The notes under the pieces were generated by a model. The model had not been told where the DNA came from and did no database searches. It saw only the letters and a program-made list of their open reading frames with translations. From contig JAJYKO010000432.1 in NCBI GenBank assembly GCA_021788565.1, forward strand, positions 1-5,729: 5,729 nt of DNA, in the 5' to 3' direction. Shown here piece after piece: positions 5,514-5,729 of the stretch (the stretch's first letter is position 1; each line of letters opens with the position of its first letter). The position numbers and the translations under genes were made by a program. This DNA is from Chloroflexota bacterium. Lineage in GTDB: Bacteria > Chloroflexota > UBA6077.

Positions 5514-5520
5514 CTCCTTC
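5514..5520 (-). promoter_or_regulatory. Ribosome binding site that decides the NifX-like start
   Basis: GAAGGAG, read on the minus strand, stands eight bases before the GTG at 5505. It falls in the short gap after the zinc-ribbon stop (5526-5528) and is the main evidence for starting at this GTG and not at the ATG 26 codons upstream. Confidence 0.75.
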
Positions 5521-5525
5521 TTCTC

Positions 5526-5729
5526 TCAGCAGTTCTCCCCACGCATCGGGGCCGAGCACCTCGGGCACTCGGCGGCCGAGCATGGAATTCCCTTAACATG
5601 AGTCATGGTGTATCCGCACTTCTGGCACCGGCAGATGGACGATCCGCCCTGTCCCCGCCCTCCCCTAATGGAGGTGGAGAGAATTCCTCCGAGAATCCCT
5701 CCCAGGGTGAAAAGCCATCGCCACCTGTT
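5526..5729 (-). CDS. Zinc-ribbon protein with an N-terminal hydrophobic segment, partial at 5' end
   Basis: The frame is open to the window end and stops with TGA at 5526-5528; 67 residues are visible and no ATG, GTG or TTG before the ribbon offers a start, so the beginning lies outside. The first visible residues (RWLFTLGGILGGILS) are hydrophobic with a Gly-zipper look, maybe a membrane segment, followed by a Gly/Arg-rich linker. Then comes a rubredoxin-like zinc ribbon: CRCQKCGYTM, GIPC, CPRCSAPM, and a final Cys. The CxxC pairs (visible residues 35/38 and 55/58) would hold Zn or Fe; Cys 33, 50 and 67 are extra. The pattern C-x-C-x2-CGY ... G-x-PC ... CPxC-x2-PM resembles small zinc-ribbon proteins of anaerobes, to my memory. 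It lies 20 bases upstream of the NifX-like gene, so it is likely in the same operon. Function unknown. Confidence 0.8.
   Translation of the reverse strand, partial: NRWRWLFTLGGILGGILSTSIRGGRGQGGSSICRCQKCGYTMTHVKGIPCSAAECPRCSAPMRGENC

Noticed and set aside
1..5729. CRISPR array, insertion sequence or transposase
   Set aside because: No regularly spaced direct repeats with variable spacers and no transposase-like protein were seen on either strand.

Overview
This is a GC-rich bacterial window (roughly 60-65% G+C by eye) with two gene blocks that converge on a strong hairpin near 2087-2130. Nothing in it identifies the organism. The gene families suit a GC-rich bacterium with anaerobic iron-sulfur metabolism, and a member of Chloroflexota (Dehalococcoidia-like) is my best guess. 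That guess is low-confidence inference from protein style only.

Left block, plus strand, 1-1952. It starts inside a gene for a long alanine/glutamine-rich coiled-coil protein of the HlyD/MacA membrane-fusion (adaptor) type. This protein ends just after its second lipoyl half-motif, without the usual beta-barrel region. A 36-codon reading frame at 1003-1113 follows; it looks like the N-terminal tip of a GNAT acetyltransferase. Its stop codon overlaps the start codon of a TIM-barrel sugar phosphate isomerase/epimerase-like protein (1113-1952). The close spacing suggests one transcript. The 220-base convergent intergenic region (1953-2172) holds a small tRNA-like stem-loop and the long hairpin, which could terminate transcription from both sides.

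Right block, minus strand, read from 5729 down to 2173. A zinc-ribbon protein that enters from beyond the window end (stop at 5526) comes first. A NifX/NifB-type dinitrogenase iron-molybdenum cofactor family protein follows, best started at a GTG at 5505 and ending in a Gly/His/Met/Arg-rich tail. Then come two consecutive MinD-family ATPases, each with an inserted 2[4Fe-4S] ferredoxin domain. The last three of these genes are joined by 4-base ATGA overlaps. After a 127-base gap containing a striking nested inverted repeat come a small 2[4Fe-4S] ferredoxin and an unrecognised 98-residue protein, closed by a probable terminator. The last gene encodes an unrecognised 109-residue protein with two predicted membrane segments, behind a very good ribosome binding site.

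The right block is the main point of interest. A cofactor-binding NifX-like protein with a pair of ferredoxin-bearing MinD ATPases is the same combination found in the operons of the Mo-Cu 'orange protein' (ORP) of Desulfovibrio. The likely scheme is an ATP- and electron-dependent module that assembles, carries or senses a metal-sulfur cluster, with the zinc-ribbon and free ferredoxin as accessories. The cofactor and the cellular role cannot be read from sequence alone.
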